Part shown: positions 58,001-64,000 of the stretch, in pieces
How the letters are laid out: every line of letters begins with the position of its first letter
How positions within the stretch are numbered: the stretch's first letter is position 1
DNA from: Palaemon carinicauda
Lineage: Eukaryota > Arthropoda > Malacostraca > Decapoda > Palaemonidae
Assembly: GCF_036898095.1 (NCBI RefSeq)
Contig: NC_090768.1
Span: 43,104,260-43,168,259 of the forward strand
DNA: 64,000 nt
Direction of reading: 5' to 3'
Translations under genes and position numbers: made by a program
The notes under the pieces: generated by a model
What the model saw: the letters and a program-made list of their open reading frames with translations, nothing else
What the model was told of the DNA's origin: nothing
The model's database searches: none

Positions 58001-58804
58001 TTGAGGGCATACTGAGGCATTATTCTATATGTTTCCTTATTTCCTTTCCCAACTGGGCTATTTTCCCTGTTGGAGCCCTTGGGCTTATAGCATTCTTCTT
58101 TTCCAACTAGGGCTGTAGCTAAACAAATAATATTAATAATAGTAACTATCCACATGGTTAGGGCAGAAGAGACCTTAGCTATGTAAGCATGTCTTCTAGA
58201 ACAAGACCACTCCAAATTTAACCCCTGTTCTCTAGTCTTAGAGAGTATCATAGACTGCACCCTAGCCTTCCTTTATAAAGTACAGGTATCAGGTAAGAGT
58301 TCTCTTGCTTGAAGGTACACTCAAAAAATACTTTTTTTCTATCAATTTACACTTCCTTTCCTCTTCCCATATGGATTAATTAAAGGGCCAAGGATGCCTG
58401 GTGGATAACAAGAGGTTTTGTTTTCCTTATATTTTCAAAACCATCGCTGCTATCCTTTCTTCACTCAAAAATTAATAGACTGTCACTATCTTTTCTTTAA
58501 CTATAATATTTGTATAAATATAAATACCTGAATCTTTCAGAAAAACAATGGTTCCAGCCCTAAATAATAAGTGGCAAAAAAAAAAATTAAAGATAAAACG
58601 GGACAAGGTTACTTACGGTTTCTCAGGAGAAGATTCTGGTATTTTAATCTTCAGTTTCAAGCTCTGATTAGGTGAATCATCAATTTCATCTACAACAGAG
58701 ATATCTACATCTTCTAAATCTTCAACATTTATGATCTTCTCTACTTCCTCTTTCTTGGAGGACTTCTTGTGCTTGTGTTTCTTTGGCTTTTTCACTACGT
58801 TCAT
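37128..58804 (-). CDS. INO80B: INO80 complex subunit B (spliced, six coding exons)
   Basis: Subunit of the nuclear INO80 ATP-dependent chromatin remodeller, related to yeast Ies2. Coding exons, from the 5' end, are 58804-58617, 54882-54729, 47697-47562, 47202-47102, 46076-45901 and 37275-37128. Together they make 903 nt, or 300 residues plus TAG. Every junction is GT-AG, with phases 2, 0, 1, 0 and 2 that match. The N-terminus is Lys/Asp/Glu-rich. EEERWLDAIESGKLEE and LMTARQRAMFEK (about residues 99-140) are the conserved PAPA-1 entry. A basic helical segment (about 161-210) holds TEEMLAKKAIKTQKRREQ. A HIT zinc finger occupies residues 260-293 (CGVEGC, YSC, LCSLQCYKKNL, His293). Human INO80B is somewhat longer (about 356 residues). 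Transposons fill the introns but touch no exon. Confidence 0.93.
37392..37590 (+). repeat. DIRS-E right (3') inverted terminal repeat
   Basis: Inverted match to 43731-43903, with one mismatch seen (CAGAACC versus CAGAATC) across about 150 bases. The outer ~55 bases match the ICR right arm instead. Confidence 0.93.
37638..37730 (-). repeat. DIRS-E internal complementary region
   Basis: 37638-37692 complements the 3' terminus starting at 37392. 37693-37730 complements the 5' terminus ending at 43903. The circle junction is AATAACAT|TTTTCAATATT. Confidence 0.92.
38138..39331 (-). CDS. DIRS-E tyrosine recombinase (intact)
   Basis: Catalyses integration of the circular DNA intermediate. I place the start at ATG 39331 (MVHRGTSMAGG), near the domain boundary; the frame stays open up to 40786 beneath pol, so the true start is uncertain. 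The core-binding domain (LQTIERLSRARGFSKEAA, RVYQSKWEVFRSWC, IKGYRSMLAAVFRHRG) precedes the catalytic core. Catalytic residues are Arg in TAKRVSEIHAF, His-x-x-Arg in THEVRAVATSVAFKQ, Trp in YWRSKS and nucleophile Tyr in FASFYLKDVQ. It ends GEGSTTTFP. It overlaps the end of pol (39037) in the -1 frame. Confidence 0.92.
   Translation of the reverse strand: MVHRGTSMAGGRSQNSSSKSGPSTSATRKEGTPKPPRSSSDCLQTIERLSRARGFSKEAARAIARARRTSTLRVYQSKWEVFRSWCKSVSVSSTSTSVTQIADFLLYLRKERSLSAPTIKGYRSMLAAVFRHRGLDLSNNKDLQDLLKSFETSKERRLATPGWNLDVVLRFLMSERFEPLQSASFKDLTLKTLFLVCLATAKRVSEIHAFSRNIGFSSETATCSLQLGFLAKNELPSRPWPKSFDIPSLSNLVGNELERVLCPVRALKFYLRRTKPLRGQSEALWCAIKKPSLPMSKNAVSYYIRLLIREAHSHLNEEDHALLKVRTHEVRAVATSVAFKQNRSLQSIMDATYWRSKSVFASFYLKDVQSLYENCYTLGPFVAASAVVGEGSTTTFP
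39037..41286 (-). CDS. DIRS-E pol: RT, RNase H and Dam-like domain (intact)
   Basis: A 749-residue ORF from ATG 41286, which overlaps the 3' end of gag by 191 nt in another frame. The pre-RT segment is LQTAVGARLKNYWQSWEDRGAD. RT (about residues 140-340) has SPGFYNRLFLV, GGWRPVLDVSALN, VSLDLKDAYFHIPIHP, FGLSTAPLVF and YLDDWLLR. RNase H (about 440-560) has FSDALDTGWGATL, INCKELLAVHLAL, NSDNTTALAYISKQGG and NVMADRLSRKG; the second motif residue reads Ala-Leu where Ala-Ser is usual. The methylase-like block (about 575-650) has DLFATSMTKRLPTYCSPIPDP and YAFPPFKIVNKVL. All RT catalytic Asp are present. Confidence 0.94.
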   Translation of the reverse strand: MTWLRHLPAKPPLCLPCLDPGWILQRQDLFRPFVAEPPAEEVLVPKGNVGVRRKVPSPLEAESDCHLLQTAVGARLKNYWQSWEDRGADAQSVKLLREGYKIPFLRKPPLATTPIDLSPRYREEDKRLALKQEVSLLLEKGAVVKVRDHQSPGFYNRLFLVVKKTGGWRPVLDVSALNVFVTKQTFAMETTKSVLAAVRKEDWMVSLDLKDAYFHIPIHPDSQPFLRFVYGKVVYQFQALCFGLSTAPLVFTKLMRNIAKFLHLADIRASLYLDDWLLRASSSRRCLENLKWTLDLTKELGLLVNMEKSQLVPSQTIVYLGMEIHSRAFRAFPSAPRISQAQGCIQNMLKKDRCSVRQWMSLIGTLSSLDQFIALGRLHLRPLQFHLAVHWRKDKTLEAVSIPISEKMKSSLTWWKDNIYLREGLPLAVQTPNHVLFSDALDTGWGATLDGRECSGTWNSDQRTLHINCKELLAVHLALKSFKSLLLGKVVEVNSDNTTALAYISKQGGTHSMTLYEIARDLLTWSRDLNLSLVTRFIQGNMNVMADRLSRKGQIIPTEWTLHKDVCKRLWATWGQPTIDLFATSMTKRLPTYCSPIPDPAAVHIDAFLLDWSHLDLYAFPPFKIVNKVLQKFASHEGTRLTLVAPLWPAREWFTEVLQWLVDVPRTLPLRVDLLRQPHVKKVHPSLHALRLTAFRLSKDSRELEAFRRRQPGRLLEQGGHPLLESTSRSGKSSEAGASRYQYPQPVPL
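41096..43522 (-). pseudogene. DIRS-E gag-like ORF1 with one in-frame stop
   Basis: ATG 43522 (MADPSQVPKYRKC). The cysteine cluster CSARDC...DPHTVCSNCRGKTC...CEEC is at about residues 12-49, followed by LERDRVRRSSSRSVDF and a LGERVESLASDRNQL coiled-coil-like segment. TAG at 42856-42854 interrupts the frame after about 222 residues. The same frame then runs open to 41096, through a Pro/Gln-rich middle, the conserved C-terminal block (RSPPSEF, ARSSKRALR, PPAKLASRSS, AQGDFSSLVD, FRAFEVFNFLDW) and a basic RGRASSRGG tail. With one stop as the only lesion, either the copy is just disabled or read-through occurs. Confidence 0.88.
43725..43903 (-). repeat. DIRS-E left (5') inverted terminal repeat
   Basis: Inverted partner of 37392-37590. 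The outer end on the minus strand is TTTTCAATATTAAACTTAGCC. Leader DNA of about 200 bp separates it from the gag ATG. Confidence 0.93.
44237..45843 (-). mobile_element. RTE-like LINE, 5'-truncated, with 11-bp TSD
   Basis: Minus-strand element ending in an (ATGT)n tail (44237-44255). CATACAAAATT occurs exactly at both edges (44226-44236 and 45844-45854), giving a clean 11-bp target duplication. Only RT and the C-terminal region remain; the endonuclease is lost through 5' truncation. It sits in the last INO80B intron, in the host gene's orientation. Assignment to the RTE superfamily rests on the RT style and the short-repeat tail and is tentative. Confidence 0.85.
44499..45842 (-). pseudogene. 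RTE-like reverse transcriptase, truncated
   Basis: The open frame enters from the truncation point (VPLYKGKGDVHECCNSRGISLL) and runs to the stop at 44499 with no frameshift. RT motifs are GGFRRGRGC, FMDLEKAYDRVDR and GLRQGCVMSPWLFN, then a catalytic box reading FPDDTVL, where the first A of FADD is Pro. The C-terminus has LRWFGHVERMENG and GRPRFGWMDGVKKAL, a common ending in this LINE group. N-terminal RT and endonuclease are missing, so it is not autonomous. Confidence 0.88.
45901..46076 (-). CDS. INO80B: INO80B coding exon 5
   Basis: The acceptor CCCCACAG precedes AAAAAGACGG. Encodes KKTVDRLLKKQDSKMQKF through FEFFLKPQKE plus two bases of the next codon. The donor is AG|GTAAGT. Phase 0 in, phase 2 out. 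This is the segment joining the basic PAPA-1 helix to the zinc finger. Confidence 0.93.
46365..46770 (-). repeat. Interspersed repeat R1, truncated copy
   Basis: Minus-orientation copy sharing CAAGCAAGAGAACTCTA, AGACCATGGTACAGAGGCTA, GTTGTCAGGTATATGAGGAC and GTAGTATCTCAATGGGTG with 56330-56950. The 3' portion and the (AAT)n tail are missing. It lies in INO80B intron 4. Confidence 0.75.
47102..47202 (-). CDS. INO80B: INO80B coding exon 4
   Basis: The acceptor TTCCCCAG precedes GCTTTAAGGAG. Encodes FKEKIVTEEMLAKKAIKTQ and on to EKREEDK. Donor AAG|GTATGT. Phase 1 in, phase 0 out. The charged helical composition is typical of the PAPA-1 region. Confidence 0.92.
47562..47697 (-). CDS. INO80B: INO80B coding exon 3
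   Basis: The acceptor TATTTTCAG precedes GTTGATGACG. Encodes VDDELKRMKNPRLMTARQ and on to PAEPLLSLPS. Donor CTG|GTAATT, a weaker site than the others. The MTARQRAM motif is the most diagnostic INO80B string in the gene. Confidence 0.93.
47880..48000 (+). repeat. Possible dispersed repeat fragment
   Basis: The string TCACTGCAGGACAAAGGCCTGAG, with GTTTGGCCAGTATTCATCACCA downstream, resembles a short repeat common in arthropod non-coding DNA. No second copy exists in this window, so this rests on recollection only. Confidence 0.3.
48025..48195 (+). repeat. DIRS-F left inverted terminal repeat
   Basis: Inverted match to about 54510-54665 with one mismatch (CAGCGTCACC versus CAGCGCCACC). The outer part is complementary to 54372-54407. 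Confidence 0.93.
49830..50268 (+). repeat. 151-bp tandem triplication in DIRS-F gag
   Basis: GTCCATGCA begins copies at 49830, 49981 and 50132. The period is exactly 151 bp, which is not a multiple of three, so each copy shifts the frame and adds stops. Copies are nearly identical, so the event is recent. Confidence 0.95.
50945..51075 (+). repeat. Short GCTCTGCATACAGCAT-type array
   Basis: Six to seven degenerate units of 16-20 bp. They lie within DIRS-F between gag remnants. Function unknown. Confidence 0.75.
51661..52860 (+). pseudogene. DIRS-F pol remnant lacking the RT core
   Basis: Similarity to DIRS-E pol begins at the DDWLLRA position (reading RRLAF at the junction) and continues ELGLLVNFEESQLVPSQTIV. 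Everything upstream in pol, including the Tyr-Leu of YLDD and all fingers motifs, is deleted together with the gag C-terminus. RNase H (LSDASDTGWGATLDG near 52150, DSDNTTALAYIFKQGG) and the methylase-like YCSPIPDP...YAFPPF block remain, with several stops and shifts. Confidence 0.87.
52613..53984 (+). pseudogene. DIRS-F tyrosine recombinase (stops, mutated HxxR)
   Basis: The recombinase-phase frame (52613-53353) holds LQTFETLSRARGFSKEAA and IKGYRSMLAAVFRHRG, and stops at SASF (53353). TAKRVSEIHAF follows near 53400. HxxR reads THEVGAVAT near 53770, so the second catalytic Arg is Gly. YWRSKS and FYLKDV remain. Further stops occur near 53490 and 53615. Inactive. Confidence 0.88.
54372..54461 (+). 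repeat. DIRS-F internal complementary region
   Basis: 54372-54407 complements the left terminus from 48025. 54408-54461 complements the right terminus ending at 54700. Circle junction AATAACAT|TTTTCAATATT, identical to that of DIRS-E. Confidence 0.9.
54510..54700 (-). repeat. DIRS-F right inverted terminal repeat
   Basis: Inverted partner of the left ITR. The outer end reads ATCGGGTAAGTATATTC and then A/T-rich DNA with AATAAA. Confidence 0.92.
54729..54882 (-). CDS. INO80B: INO80B coding exon 2
   Basis: The acceptor CATTTGCAG precedes AGGCACTCC. Encodes GTPKSSKTKPEKSKSSG and on to DSEEERWLDAIESGKLEE. Donor GAG|GTAAAG. Phase 2 in, phase 0 out. The EEERWLDA string is the conserved start of the PAPA-1 region. 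DIRS-F ends only 29 bp beyond this donor. Confidence 0.92.
54883..56324. other. INO80B intron 1, AT-rich part
   Basis: No exon or transposon terminus is recognised. It has scattered short repeats and TACTGTA words only. Confidence 0.5.
56325..56955 (-). repeat. Interspersed repeat R1, full-length copy
   Basis: About 630 bp in minus orientation with an (ATT)n tract at 56325-56336, which is the (AAT)n tail. This is the longest uninterrupted copy and contains all blocks seen in the partial copies. It has no coding capacity. Confidence 0.8.
56975..58335 (+). repeat. R1 copy followed by 313-bp tandem R1 units
   Basis: A plus-orientation R1 copy (56975-57510) faces the previous inverted copy. Its 3' half is then repeated in tandem, with (AAT)n tails at about 57501, 57814 and 58126, giving periods of 313 and 312 bp. 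A partial unit ends near 58335. All lie in INO80B intron 1. Confidence 0.8.
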
Positions 58805-58812
58805 AACTAATG
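58617..58812 (-). CDS. INO80B: INO80B coding exon 1 (start codon)
   Basis: ATG at 58804. The exon probably begins at 58812, after TTGTTTCAG, leaving eight bases of 5' UTR, so a non-coding first exon should lie further right. Encodes MNVVKKPKKHKHKKSSKK and on to KIPESSPEK. Donor ACC|GTAAGT, phase 2. The Lys/His-rich N-terminus suggests nuclear localisation. Confidence 0.9.
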
Positions 58813-60590
58813 CTGAAACAAAATAAAAAAAATCAGTAAACAGAATTAAATGACATGGGAACTTTTCAGAAATTATATCTTTTAAGAAAATCCTGCCCCA
58901 CTTAATCTAAATAAAGTACAGTAAGTGTCTGTAGTTACTCTGTGTAACACATAATACACATCATTATTTTAGACTTTGTTTCATATGAATTTTATATAAA
59001 AAAACAAATGTAAACTGATCAACTTCTGAATACTCTCTTGGATATGCATCAACACAATTTGTCATTTGTACCAGTAGTTTTTATCTTTATTCTATTCTAT
59101 CTCACTTTATTACCCATGCATTCTCTTCTTTTAGATTCCATCCATCATTCTTGTTAGCTAATATTTGGATACATTATAAAGACTAAACTAGTCAAAGAAG
59201 TTAGATGTGATTTTCACAGCTACAGTAAGACATCAGAAACACTATACGTTACTATAAAAGTTAGGAGTTCTAAATCGGCACTGATTGCCAAGAGTGAAGC
59301 CAAATCTAAAATAAATTACTCTACATACTGTACTGAGCTAACAATATATCACTTAACTCTTGCAAGGACAATATTGGCACGATCAAAATGGTTTTTCAAC
59401 TTTTACATAAAGTACAGTACTGTACTCTGAAATCAATATATCCTAACCTAACATAGTTCACTGTAACCTTCATAGGGACTATGACAGAGAATGGATAGTG
59501 GACTAAGTCCCCAGTTCCCCTAACCAATCAATCCTCATCTTAGCATCATAGATCTCTAGTTATGTTATCTTTGATAGTATCAAATCATCTCCGGCTTTTG
59601 AATAGTAAGTACTGGCTGCTTTACAATATCCAAGCCCTAATTCCTTCACATAATTTCAAATTAAGGCCAGAAAGACCAGGCAGATTCCATATCTCATTCT
59701 AATGTTAAGCATAATGTATCTATCTTCAGTCTAAGCCAACCCTTATTTTCTTTTTTTCTTTTCCAGATGGTGGTAAGATTATTTTTCCATATGTGGAACA
59801 GCAATTCAGAAATTACGGTATGATGGATTCATGAAGAAATTAACCCTTCTGCTCATTCTTAAATTAACCCTTCAGCTCATTCTTAAATTGGTGAGTTTAT
59901 TTTTTCCATAACTTTATTTATTTTATTACATGATGTAATTAATAGTATATGAGTTAATAATTTAAGGGCTTTTGTTCTTGGCCAAGCAAACTACAATTGT
60001 GTGAACTTATTAATGATAGCCGTAGTTATATAAAGTACAGTACTGATATTAGCACCGAGAAAATGCGTGTAGGAGATGTAATGCCCACTGTACAAGGAAA
60101 TATATTCAAGGTGGAATAATTCTATTACTGACAAACTTTGGTTAATATACTGTGCTGTGTGATGCAAAATGGCATTTGCTTGATTAGTAATGCATTTATG
60201 ATTTACAGTTCTAAACAGTAATATTGGCCCAATTCTCATCCAATATTTCTACCATTACAGATTAGTTTATCTAATTAAATTCAACTATTTGCAGTAACCC
60301 CTTTCTTCCAAATTTTATTAACCATCACAAAGATAAATACTGTAATTGTACCTGTATTTCCTTTATTTTCATCTCCAATACTGTAGGTTTTCTCACACTG
60401 AAATACAGTAGTACCTGTCATTCATGTATTTTATCATTTCTTAGCCAATCACATTCAGTTCCTTATACACACTTTTGTTCAGAGAATATTGGTACCTAGC
60501 ACAGTAAGGGCTCTCTAAGTCAGACTAAAGGGGCTCTTGCCAATCAAACATCCAGCAGTTTTACACTGGCAATTACAATATTCCGTCGCC
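58813..60590. other. Region upstream of INO80B, nothing recognised
   Basis: AT-rich sequence. The INO80B promoter or first exon could be here or further right, but I cannot place it. The plus-strand string CTTTTCCAGATGGTGG at about 59760 looks like an acceptor, but no exon follows from it. Confidence 0.45.
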
Positions 60591-60599
60591 ATAATGTGG

Positions 60600-61195
60600 C
60601 TCATGTTTCGTGGCCTCAGTGCATTGGGGTTTTTAAAAATATGTTTTAATCTCGTGTATTTTTTGCCAAATTGCGCAAACACGTGAGATACAAAAAAGTG
60701 TAAATTCCTAAAGAAATAGCAAGTCGTGACATACCACTTTGTCTGTACTCACATGAGATATTACAAGGCAAGTTATTAATTGACAGGCAGGAGTCAACCA
60801 ATGAGAGCATGAAGATTGGCCATAGAGTACAGCTAACTGTATCACGCCTTGCAGCTTCTCCCAAATGTGCATTGATTTTGTTTAAGTCTCATTATAGTAA
60901 CGTGTTCCCGCGTTTAGTGAAGTTTTAGTGTTTTCTTGTATTTTTTTTCAAATCCTTATGATGATGCCCAAACACCTTACTCCTTTTCAGGACTGGTAGT
61001 GAGCCAAAGCAGCAAAGGAAGATGCTGACCATAGTTGAGAAGATGAAACTTCTCAATATGTTGAAAGAAGGCAGAAGTTTTGCGGCAGTTCAACGTCATT
61101 ACAACATCGAGTCAACCGTTCGCTACATTAAGAGAGATGAGAAGAATATCATAGTCATCATTCAAGCCTGGCTGCAATATCTTCGACGGTGAGTA
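60600..61195 (+). pseudogene. Tigger-type transposase, N-terminal fragment
   Basis: The 5' leader is followed by a start region (ATGATGCCCAAACACC at about 60960) and, after one frame slip, GSEPKQQRKMLTIVEKMKLL and NMLKEGRSFAAVQRHYNIES to YIKRDEKNI. This is the CENP-B N-terminal/Psq helix-turn-helix of pogo/Tigger transposases. The frame ends about 20 codons later, and a CA/GA microsatellite follows. No DDE domain remains. Confidence 0.78.
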
Positions 61196-61206
61196 GAACC
61201 TCTCAC

Positions 61207-61230
61207 TCACACACACACACACACACCCAC

Positions 61231-61326
<96 letters not shown>
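61207..61326 (+). repeat. (CA)n then (GA)n microsatellite
   Basis: (CA)11-like run at 61207-61228, then (GA)n to 61326 with one interruption. Apparent Ser/Leu-rich open frames across it are artefacts. Confidence 0.95.
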
Positions 61327-61327
<1 letters not shown>

Positions 61328-61716
61328 TAAAATTAAAACTCTTTTATGATTAAATAACTTATAATAATTTTTAATGCAACTGCTTCTATACTTTTTACTG
61401 TATGTACTGTTCACAAAAAGTTTTCGTAAATATCAAAGTGTTTTCTATACAGTGAACCCTCGCTACTTCGCGGTTCGACCATCGCGGATTCACCACTTCG
61501 CGGATTTTTTTCATAACCCATGTCTATACATATATTGCGGATTTTCCGGAAATATCGAAAATACCGCGATGTGACCGATGGTGCGAGATTGGAGAAAGTA
61601 AGGAAAATTAAATCATGATTGATTTTCAATATAAATGAAACTTTGAGGAGCAACAAAGATATCATTTGTTAGAGAGATAGAGAGAGGTAAGGAATGGGAG
61701 GTAGTGAAAAGTAGCC

Positions 61717-61718
<2 letters not shown>

Positions 61719-61797
<79 letters not shown>
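61719..61797 (+). repeat. (GA)n microsatellite
   Basis: About 40 uninterrupted GA units inside the Tigger-type element. Confidence 0.95.
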
Positions 61798-61799
<2 letters not shown>

Positions 61800-62260
61800 T
61801 TAAATGTAATAAACAAAAAAATTTGATAGGTTATAACACATTGTGCTTATGTAATATCAACTGTATACTGTAGACGGTTTGAATAAGTTAAGAAATGGTA
61901 TAAATGATACTTTGTTAGTGTATTCGTACACACTCAAGAGCGGCAGCTAGATGACAGCTGATCTAATCACAGCCAAAGTAAAAAAAAAAAGTCAACAATA
62001 CTCGATTTTTAAAACACACCCGAAATTTAAAAACAAAAGTACACGCTTTCTTAATGTGCAATTAACTATTTAAAGAGTGGCAATTTTCTAGAATAAAATT
62101 ATATTTCCCAAAAAATAGTGGTTTGCTGATGAAATCGGATGCCCTATTTTTGGCTATGATTGAAATGGATGTAGACTCGGCCTAATTATTTCATTTCGTA
62201 TTTAATTGACATTAAGAAAACTAATTTTAGTTTCTTCATCTAAATGTAAGTATTGTATAA

Positions 62261-62263
<3 letters not shown>

Positions 62264-62334
<71 letters not shown>
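62264..62334 (+). repeat. (GA)n microsatellite
   Basis: About 35 GA units inside the Tigger-type element. Confidence 0.95.
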
Positions 62335-62340
<6 letters not shown>

Positions 62341-62541
62341 TCAGCTGTTGTAATCAAATGGCGTGTTTTTGTTTCGTGAGAATTTCATCGCCACGACTTT
62401 AACAACAACATACTGTACTGAACTTTACAGTATTATACAGACTACTGTACTGTAATATGATAAAGTAAAATATTTGTAATCTATTTTATATGAAATGGGG
62501 CTATTTTTGTTTTGTTTAAAATTTACATTTACGTATGTAAA

Positions 62542-62545
<4 letters not shown>

Positions 62546-62607
<62 letters not shown>
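62546..62607 (+). repeat. (CT)n microsatellite
   Basis: About 31 CT units, opposite in sense to the two GA arrays in the same element, so the transcript could fold on itself. Confidence 0.95.
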
Positions 62608-62610
<3 letters not shown>

Positions 62611-63259
62611 GATTGTTTTCCTGCTTTGCTACGTATGTATGATTTTATATAGATACGGTAAATAATATTTGTAATAACATATTTTATAAAAGCTTTTACT
62701 GTAATATCATTATTTATCACTTTCATCATGCGGGTTAAATTCCTTAGTTTGTTTACTGAGCGTACTTTATGACGCCGTCGTTTCAGGCGGCGTCATAAAG
62801 AAAAAAATTTCATTTGGAAGTCCTAAGAAAAATTAAGTAAAACATCAGGAATAACCAAATCAACATACTGTACTGAATAATCAATATAATTGATGCAAAA
62901 ACTAACCTATAAACAGATGTGTAAATGCGTTTGTTTCTTCATTATGATCAGAGATGAACGTAAACAAAACATTGGTTGCCATTTTTTATCGTGCTTTTTG
63001 GCGTGTTTAGGAAACGCATGATATAAAGTCGCCTTTAATATTTGTGCCTGTTTTAGTTTAGGGTACTGTATTACATGCATTAAGTGTTCTGTACATTAAA
63101 GGGTAGTTTGTTAACAGTACTACGTACAAGGGAAGGTTTTAAAAGTCTGAATATACATGTTAAATAAATAGGTAAATATGGTGTTACTACTTCGCGGATT
63201 TTCACCTATCGCGGCCGCGTCTGGAACCTATCTACCGCGATAAACGAGGGTTCACTGTA

Positions 63260-64000
63260 TAATATTATACTGTACAAGATTGCGGTCTAATATTAGTATG
63301 GGGGAGGTTTATAAAGGTTTAAAAAATACGTAAATAAGATAAACAGAACAATTTTTCAACTATCGGTGGTTTGGGGGGGAACCAATTATCAGCGATAGCT
63401 GAGGGAATACAGTACTGAATTCTTTCCCCAGAAAAAATTCTTACTTTTTCCATCAATGACTGTTCTATACTTCAATTGGGGGAAAGCAAACATTAGTGCT
63501 TTGCATCAACACTAATTGTTTGAAATACACGTATCAAAATTCAAGGTAAGCAGTCGGAAAAGTATACTATAGGCTATGATTCATGTATCTAGCTAGAAAA
63601 TTAACCTACATATATTGAATTTAGCTGTAAAGGAATAGGATTCCAAGTATAAAAGCAACACCAACTGCTGGCTTTAAAAGTAAAAGAAGAATTAAATAAT
63701 TCCTATCCCAAGATTACAAGCGGTTGAAATGACAGGTCAGGCCAATATGAAGAAACTATCTACCAAAATTTTGACCTAGTCATTTACTTTTGGGGTAGTA
63801 TGTAGATTTTATCTTATTTCCACCCAATCAAAAAATTAATGCAGAATAAACATTGCTCAGCATATTTTTGAAACCTTTGAAAATTATCATACCTGACCAG
63901 TTATTCATGAATTGAATTTCATGAAGCTACTGCAATTTCTTCCAATAGAACATATATTGCAAATGAACATAGCCTAGGGTATATCGTGATTTGAAGGATG
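63260..64000. other. Terminal stretch, no gene recognised
   Basis: No coding exon is recognised. On the minus strand CTGGTCAG|GTATGAT at about 63892 could be a splice donor, but nothing ties it to INO80B. Confidence 0.45.

Larger units (their letters stand above)
61450..63257. mobile_element. Tigger/pogo-type non-autonomous element with TA duplication
   Basis: 1,808 bp. CAGTGAACCCTCG at the left and CGAGGGTTCACTG at the right are perfect inverted ends, flanked by TA on both sides (61448-61449 and 63258-63259), as in Tc1/mariner-pogo elements. Subterminal ACTTCGCGG and ATCGCGG repeats occur at both ends. No transposase is encoded. The interior holds three long GA/CT arrays. Confidence 0.88.

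Noticed and set aside
59757..59825. Plus-strand exon after TTTTCTTTTCCAG
   Set aside because: The frame after the acceptor is short, has no recognisable protein and a donor occurs almost at once.
61112..62729. Ser/Leu- or Arg/Glu-rich open frames
   Set aside because: They are translations of (GA)n and (CT)n microsatellites.
63860..63920. 5' non-coding exon of INO80B with donor at about 63892
   Set aside because: Only a donor-like string supports it; there is no promoter or conserved sequence to link it.

Overview
This is a eukaryotic nuclear window, very probably from a decapod crustacean. It has one spliced host gene, AT-rich intergenic and intronic DNA, long (GA)n tracts, and an unusually dense set of DIRS-type (tyrosine-recombinase, YR) retrotransposons, a class known to be common in Decapoda. 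Placing it nearer to caridean shrimps is only my impression from the repeat families. There are no bacterial-style operons, rRNA, tRNA or CRISPR arrays.

Host gene: a six-coding-exon gene on the minus strand (58804 down to 37128) encodes a 300-residue INO80 complex subunit B (INO80B/PAPA-1 family, C-terminal HIT zinc finger). All five intron phases match across GT-AG junctions. Its introns hold most of the right-half transposons: DIRS-E and an RTE-like LINE in the last intron, DIRS-F in intron 2, and copies of an interspersed repeat (R1) in introns 1, 4 and 5 or nearby. A lone candidate first exon of a second gene lies at 30039-30143 on the plus strand.

DIRS elements: six are recognisable. 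They are A (489-12436), B (15230-28924), X (21360-28646, inside B), C (30329-37032), E (37392-43903, minus strand) and F (48025-54700). Each has inverted terminal repeats (ITRs). Each also has an internal complementary region (ICR) near the 3' end, one arm complementary to each terminus, which is the DIRS1 hallmark. Five (A, B, C, E, F) show gag-like ORF1, then RT, RNase H and a Dam-methylase-like domain, then YR in an overlapping frame. X is the most divergent, and its gag is not recognisable. E is nearly intact (one stop, in gag). A, B, C, F and X are broken.

Layout: 1-488 flank; 489-12436 DIRS-A with a 5'-truncated I-group LINE in its 3' UTR; 12437-15229 intergenic DNA with an old solo DIRS end and an R1 repeat; 15230-28924 DIRS-B containing DIRS-X, which contains a hAT MITE; 28925-30328 rest of R1 with a piggyBac-type MITE, AT-rich DNA and the candidate exon; 30329-37032 DIRS-C; 37128-58812 INO80B with its transposon-filled introns; 58813-64000 upstream DNA with a Tigger transposase fragment, a Tigger-type non-autonomous element and GA/CT arrays.

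The most interesting signals are the junctions. The circle junctions predicted from the ICRs of A, B, C, E and F share a CATTT core. DIRS-E is flanked by an 11-bp match to its own predicted circle junction. DIRS-X sits within about 9 bp of the midpoint of B's ICR. Together these suggest that YR-mediated integration uses short matches to the circle junction.
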